Shown here one piece after another: positions 58,101-64,000 of a stretch of 64,000 nt of DNA. The stretch comes from Chamaecrista fasciculata. Lineage: Eukaryota; Streptophyta; Magnoliopsida; Fabales; Fabaceae. The stretch covers positions 62,001 to 126,000 of the forward strand of contig QANZ01021234.1 of the NCBI GenBank assembly GCA_003254925.1. The letters are read 5' to 3'. Below the pieces are notes generated by a model. The model was not told where the DNA came from and made no database searches. It saw only the letters and a list, made by a program, of their open reading frames with translations. The first letter of the stretch is position 1. Every line of letters starts with the position of its first letter. The translations under genes and the position numbers were made by a program.

Positions 58101-61100
58101 TTTGCATGGGTTTTCCCTCTTGTTTTATAATATTGAATTGCAATCCTAAGGTGTTGTTAAGGGAGCAAGGAGGGTTTGGGCGAAGCCATTCCTAAATTAT
58201 TTTTATTATGGTTCATTCTGCATCTTACATGTTTTCATCTGCTAAAGTTTCTTTTGTTAGATGGATTTTGGGCATGTCCTCACAAATTTGAATTGATGTA
58301 GGTTGATTATGCTATTTTAGCATTATGCAAAGCAATAAGGCATATCATATGTCAAAAAGGTAATCCTGAAGAAAGTTCTAGGTTCATGACTTCTCTTTCT
58401 AATGAAGCTTATTCAGAATCAGTGGAGAGGTTATTGTCTTCGCAGGAGTTTGTCAATGCCATTCATAAAGCAGTTCAATCTATCCCAGAAGGGAAAGTGA
58501 GTGGGTGTATTCGATATTTAACAGATGATATATCTGAATCTCTCAGGTGGATAAAAGATTCTTCTTCATTGGTTGATGGTGAAAAATTTAATAAACGAAG
58601 TGTAAATTGCACCTTTCAAGTTTCCAATCTGCAAGTGGAGCTTTTAGGTAGAGGGTTGTCTAGACTGTATGTATTAGTGCTTGATTCAATCACTATTACA
58701 GAAGGAAACAGTAATCTTGCTGGAGTAGCCATAAAAGATCTAGTAGCACTACTGCGTCCTTCCTTGAGTATTCTAGTGGGTCAACAGCCAGATTCTATCT
58801 GCAGCTTCCTTTCATATATAACGGGAAAAGCTGTTAAGCGGGTTGCTGGAAAGAGAAAAGTTCTGAAGAAATTTGGTTGGTCCAGTCAATGGGTTGTTAT
58901 TTTCTATTTTCAGTTGCTTGTCTCTTGTCGAAGCTTACACAGGCAAGCAATCAGCCTTATGCCTCCTGTTTTATCTAAAAAGATGTCTGCTGAAGCGGGT
59001 TTTTTCACAGCATACTCTGCCCATGAGTTGATGGAGAGGATTGATGGAATAGACACGGGATATTTTTCTTGGATTGTTCAACCTTCTGCTTCACTTCTTG
59101 TTGTTATGCAATTTATCTCAGAAATATATCTTGAGGATGGCTCATCTGATAGTTATTCATTAATCTATACATTTCACTCTATGGCTCTTCAGAGGCTTGT
59201 TGACTTGAATAGGCTGATTGTGTTGTTCAATTATTTGCAAAATAATGATTACGATTCACAAATCGAGTCAGTTAAAGATGAGGCAGCTGGACTTACCAAT
59301 TTTATGATGGAGAGCTTATCATGCATATATCAATCTCCAGTCATCCTTTCTGATGAAGTAAATCTTGAGACTGTAGTTGCTCAAGATCCTTGTGAAAGAA
59401 ATGGATGGGATCTAAGAGTTTGTGTAGCATACAAAAAGTCATTGTTGACAACCATTTGGTCAAATCTTTGCAAAAATATTGATGTTTGGGGCAACCATGC
59501 TTCCAAGAAGAATTTAAAGAAGTTCTTTACACATTTACTGCATACTTCCCTTCACTGTGTAATGAGCAGTTTTCAGGACCTTGGTGCACATGAGATTGAT
59601 GAGGGTAAAAGTTTCAGAGGAGTTACCTTGCCGCAGATATCATCAGAACTCCTAAGCAATTCAATTCTGTATGAACAAAAAGTAAGATGATTTGGCTGTA
59701 AATAAAGTTCTTCCTGTTTCTCTCTAGATTCTTCTATTTGTCTCTTGTTGAGTGTTCTAAGGGCATTCTGGTATGGTTACATCTCCAGTTACTCATTCCA
59801 TACATTTGTTTTAGTTTACCTGCAGGAATCTGGCCTCAAGGATTTGCTGTGCTTTGGAGAATTCTGTGCTTCCTTTATTTATTAATGTTGGATCTTCTAA
59901 TGTCAATCTTCAGAGGTCACCTAATTGGCTTGAGTTTATGAGTGATCTTGACAACTCAGCAATTGTTGTTGATGGAAATGAAGACTTCTCAATTGATTGT
60001 TCGACAATTGAGATGCCAATGGCTCAATCATGTGAGAATCTGCCTGCAGATGTTAGCGGAAAAGAAAAGGCCTTTCCTCTTACCAGCAAAAATATTGCGA
60101 TTTGCCACCATTTACTAAATCTTTTATGCTGGATTCCAGACATAAGTGCAAGATCATTTTCACTCTATGTTACTTGTATATTCAATCTTGAACGGTATGC
60201 ACATCTCTGTACTGGATGTTTCCTTATGGATTTGTTCGTTTTTTCCATTTGTTCCTGTTCAATTGACTTTTCTACTCTAGATTCTATATTGTTCTTAAAA
60301 AGACTGTCAGTTCCCCCATTTGCTAGGGAACTATTATTTGTTTTATATGTACAAACAAGAAAATAATTTGAATAGATGAAAGTGTAAAACCTTCTCCCAT
60401 GCACCATAGAAATTTTCAGGTATGTTTAGATAACAAACGTTGCCAAAGAAAGAATCTCAATAGTCGTGATAAAAGAATGTTAGACACATCTGTTAATTTT
60501 TTGCTTGAAGGCATCTCCTGGGAAATCCTCGGAGCCCTTAAAATCATTTGTCCTAATTTTCTGTCTTATATTTTGCAGGCTTATTGTCAGTGCCTTATTA
60601 CACTTTTTGGAGACAGTGAACCACGACTGTTATTATGAATTTTTGAGATTGTTTGTCTCTTGCCGGAAGGCATTAAGGTATGTAATAATGGGATTTTGTG
60701 AGAAGACCATAGATAAAGAGTCCTTGCCGAATTCAATCATTTCCGAAAGTTCATTTCCTGTTTTATGGCTTTTCAAGTCAGTATCTGTGATTCTGGGGCA
60801 TACAGTGACATTCTCAGCAAAAAACAATACTCTACATAAACATATGGTTTTCTCTTTAATGGATTATACATCATATGTCTTGTTGGAGATAGGAAAATAT
60901 CAAATAATCCGTGAACTTCCGTTCAATAAAGAAGCTGAGAAGCCTAGTAAAGAAATGTCCAGTGACAGAATTGTTCATGAAGAAAGTCATTTACTCCAAT
61001 CTTCTCAGTATGTAGATTTTTCTGAGTTCGAGCCATTGAAAACTTTAACTTACATGACTGAGAATTTGAAGGAGCAGATGCAAAACCTGCTTGTTTATCT

Positions 61101-64000
61101 TAAGGATGGATGCTGCTGTGGTAATCTGAGATTCAGTATCTCCTTTGAAAACATGAATAGGTTGTCCTTTACAGTTTCTGGCCTTAGTGGTTTTTTATGG
61201 AGCCTTGCATCTGTCATGGACCCAACTTATGTGAAAGGTTGTGATAATAAAGGAGAGGTGTTAATGTGGAACAACAAACACACCTCTAAACTAAACTCTT
61301 GTATACATGCTCTTCTGGAAGTGTTTGATTTTTTTGTACAAAAATTGTTTGTTGGAAATAATCAACCCTCCAAACGCTTGCCGGGTGCAAAATGCTTTAC
61401 ACTTGAATGCTCGTGTACTAAGGCTGATGTCTCATTAAGAACACAACAAGAATCTGAAGCTGAAATTACTTGCGCAGCTTCACCAGCCATTGGTGATGAC
61501 TTCAAACGTGCCTACAATATAGAAAAACTGTCAGAACCACAATGTGAAATATCTGTTGCCAGTATTTTGGCTACAACTGATTCCTTTGAGCCTGAGCGTT
61601 TGAATAAGCATTTGTTGCAAAGCTTGCTAAAAGGTGATCACCCTGAAGTAGCTTTCTTACTAAGGCAACTTTTAATTGCTTCCTCATTTCTTTTGAAGCT
61701 TAATTTGCAGAAAGATAGCTCTTCCTTACTGTCAAGTTTTGTGCCTACTCTTGTTGAAACTTCACAAGTCTTGTTATTAGAATTCACAAAGATGGCTGAA
61801 CTCCCTCAACAATCTGCTTTTCTTTTGTTAGACGGTGTTCTGAGTTATCTGAGAGAATTATCAAGTTATGTTATTTTCACTGATTCTGCTTCAACTAGGA
61901 AATTGTACACAAACTTGATAGAGTTGTACTTGAGGGCATTAGGCAAGACCATATCCTTGCAAGGAAGACGGGCTACTCTAACCTTTCATGAGAGACAGTC
62001 AAGTACAAAGAATTTTCATGAAAGGTCATTTGAGTCTCATTCTTCGAGTGAATTGTACTGCTTTAGCTTGGATGAATTTAAAGCTAGGCTGCGGATGTCA
62101 TTTAAAGCATATATAGAGAGGCCATCGGAGTTGCATCTTTCATCTTCTATACAGGCTATTGAGAGAGCTCTAGTTGGGGTGCAAGATGGACGCGCTATGA
62201 TCCATGACATAAAAGCAAGTGTAAATGGGGGAAACATATCTTCAATTGTTGCTGCTGGAATTGATTGCTTTGACATGATTCTTGAATTTGTCTCAGGTAA
62301 TTTATAAAAATTCTTATTAGAGTAATTGATCCATGACATAAAATTCTTAGAATAAAAATTCTTGACATATGGTGATTTTAATAGTAAATATGTTTCATTT
62401 CTTTTTTTACTTTATTTTAATTGATATGTCTGCCCTATCTCTTCTTTTGTTTGACACCATTTAATTCATAAATAAATTTGTAGTACCATATGTTTACTTA
62501 TTTAAAGAATTTTGTAATTTTTTGAGAAAGTTTACCATAACTTTTGTCCAAGAAAAAAAGAAGTGCAAAATCCTAAGGAAACTCTCAGTGGATCAATGTG
62601 CGAAATTATTATAATATGGGTGACATGTTAATGGAAATGTAAAATCAGGAGATTTATAATGACAGTATGGTTGAGGCTACCTTCGAAACCACAAGATCAA
62701 ATATAGAGAGAAGAGGTAAAATTTGTTTTTAAATGTAACGGTCATTACTTTAAACAACAAATCCAAAGGAAATCTGCAATTCATTTTTTCTTTCTTTTCT
62801 GAGTTTACACATATATATATACACACTATAAAAGAAGAAACTTTGTTAAGAGTGAGAAAAGGTACAAAAATCACCAAGAAAAGAGGACAAGAGGTCCTCA
62901 ATAATAAAATTATACCATACTATCCTCATTGTTGTTCTCCTTCTATAGTGCCATCTTTTAATGCTGCTTTTCTAATTAAAAAAGTAAAAATACAATTAGA
63001 ATCCTAAATTACAATTTATTGTTGAAACACCAGTCACACCAGCGTAAAAAACTACTCAGTAACAACACTTTTGTATGTAAAGGTTGTGCACATTCTTTTC
63101 CTGTTGGTGTCGAAATTACCTTAGAAATTGTGCACAAAATGTATCATAGAAATTGTGCACATTCTGACTTGGCATACATTTTTGGCTTCTGATATTGTAC
63201 ATAGATTGCATTTCTTGAGCATAGCTCTGTAATGTTCAGAACAGCTTACCACTTCAAGCTGTTTCTCATGATTTTTGTTTGGCAAAGGTGGTTTTGTTAG
63301 ATTAAAGGTGACAAACATATCACATAATCCATAGTCTTCCCTGCGAATCATGTTACTTTTGAGACAAGAGGGAAGGGGACACCTTGGTTTGGATATTTGA
63401 TCTCCTTGTATATTCATCTAAATTATTGAAACACAAATGAAGTTGCATAACACTTGCATGCAGAGCATTTCGGTTCACATTTTTTATTTCGTCCTTCTTT
63501 CAAATATTGAAGCTTATAAGATTCTGCATATCATTCTTTTTGTTGAGGTTGTAGTAATTTATTAATTATTGAGCTGCTCCTTATCATGGTAAAGAATGTC
63601 ATATGATGTAATTAAGATTTATGTTGTGCTGTTATGACCTTACCTTACTCCTCCATAAATTCACTTACTAAATGGTTACTAGTATGTATGATGATGTGTA
63701 TGCATCATAGGTAATAAGGATGCCGGAAGAACTGGAAGGTTATGCCTTTTAACTTTCTCCACAGTGCCCATATTATGATGACCATTTTTACTAGGGTGAC
63801 TTATCTTCAAGTAAAACTAATCCTTCAATTATTGAGATTGCAAAGAACTAAATTGAATGATTGTTACTGTTCTATTGATATATTGTGCTTTTTTTTGGTG
63901 CAATACCTATTAAGATTATGCTCTGACCCCCCCCCCCCCCCCCCCNNNNNNNNNCCCCCCCCCCCCCCTTTTTTTTTTCTCCCAGGTCACAAAGGTTTGA
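55139..64000 (+). CDS. URB2: URB2/NPA2-like nucleolar pre-rRNA processing protein, partial
   Basis: A very long helical-repeat protein needed in the family for 27S pre-rRNA processing and 60S subunit assembly in the nucleolus. Six exons are read: 55139-55380, 56438-58040, 58302-59681, 59815-60194, 60579-62296 and 63986 to the edge. All have GT-AG junctions and consistent phases, giving about 1,779 residues with the C-terminus outside. The N-terminus is lysine-rich (KTSKKMNKRKQR), suiting nucleolar targeting; the rest is leucine-rich with no catalytic motif. The conserved Urb2 C-terminal domain should begin at the last exon, whose first codons read GHKGL after EFVS. Exon 4 keeps frame only with the acceptor at 59813-59814, not the stronger-looking CAG at 59823-59825. 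The closest match I recall is Arabidopsis At4g30150, about 2,000 residues. Confidence 0.88.
62297..63985. other. URB2 intron 5
   Basis: A 1.7-kb intron, long for this gene, AT-rich, without a recognised repeat or nested gene. A 98-codon minus-strand frame at 63121-63417 has no recognisable features. The acceptor at 63984-63985 follows a C run, an N gap and a T run. Confidence 0.7.
63927..63968. other. C homopolymer with a 9-base N gap
   Basis: C runs at 63927-63945 and 63955-63968 enclose nine N at 63946-63954, followed by ten T. It lies just before the last visible exon of URB2. It is either a true long C tract that defeated sequencing or an artefact of gap filling. Confidence 0.9.

Noticed and set aside
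63121-63417. 98-codon minus-strand frame in the URB2 intron
   Set aside because: No domain, no related sequence recognised, and it lies within an intron on the opposite strand.

Overview
This is a window of eudicot nuclear DNA. It is AT-rich, its genes carry many small GT-AG introns, and its repeats are all of plant type: an L1-type LINE with a C-terminal RNase H, Helitrons, a tRNA-derived SINE, Mutator-like foldback elements and an LTR fossil. The order of the TIC22-like and GUX-like genes matches Arabidopsis chromosome 4 (At4g33350 and At4g33330), as I remember it. I cannot name the species.

Layout. 1-6440: an almost complete LINE whose 5' end lies outside the window; its tail sits inside a short Helitron. 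7627-7914 and 19072-19344: two small EF-hand genes on the minus strand, 11 kb apart, separated by a nested MITE/foldback (8505-9245), a 5'-truncated second LINE (10468-12908), a SINE with target-site duplication (15092-15268) and a short Helitron (17726-17892). 20423 to about 23030: a decayed minus-strand Helitron with RPA-like coding remnants. 23987-24503: a MITE and two Helitron termini packed against the TIC22 promoter. 24737-28327: TIC22 (8 exons, 271 aa). 29675-32495: a GUX2-like xylan glucuronosyltransferase (3 exons, 597 aa) with a tRNA-Arg(CCT) antisense in its second intron. 33148-38495: several inverted-repeat elements. 38921-40965: a solo LTR. 43407-52261: a broken leucine-rich-repeat receptor-like protein (RLP) gene whose introns are filled with foldback elements. 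54103-55014: a foldback interrupted by a scrambled plastid insertion (23S, 16S and ycf2 pieces). 55139 to the right edge: a URB2/NPA2-like ribosome-biogenesis gene, six exons seen, the last running off the window next to an N-gap.

How the genes relate. They form no operon-like system. TIC22 acts in protein import into chloroplasts, GUX2 in decoration of secondary-wall xylan in the Golgi, URB2 in 60S ribosome assembly in the nucleolus, and the EF-hand proteins in calcium sensing. The most unusual part is 45-55 kb, an island of Mutator-type foldback elements. Exact or near-exact 9-bp target-site duplications can be read for several of them. They surround and invade the RLP relic, are nested in one another, and one has captured plastid inverted-repeat DNA 0.3 kb from the start codon of URB2.
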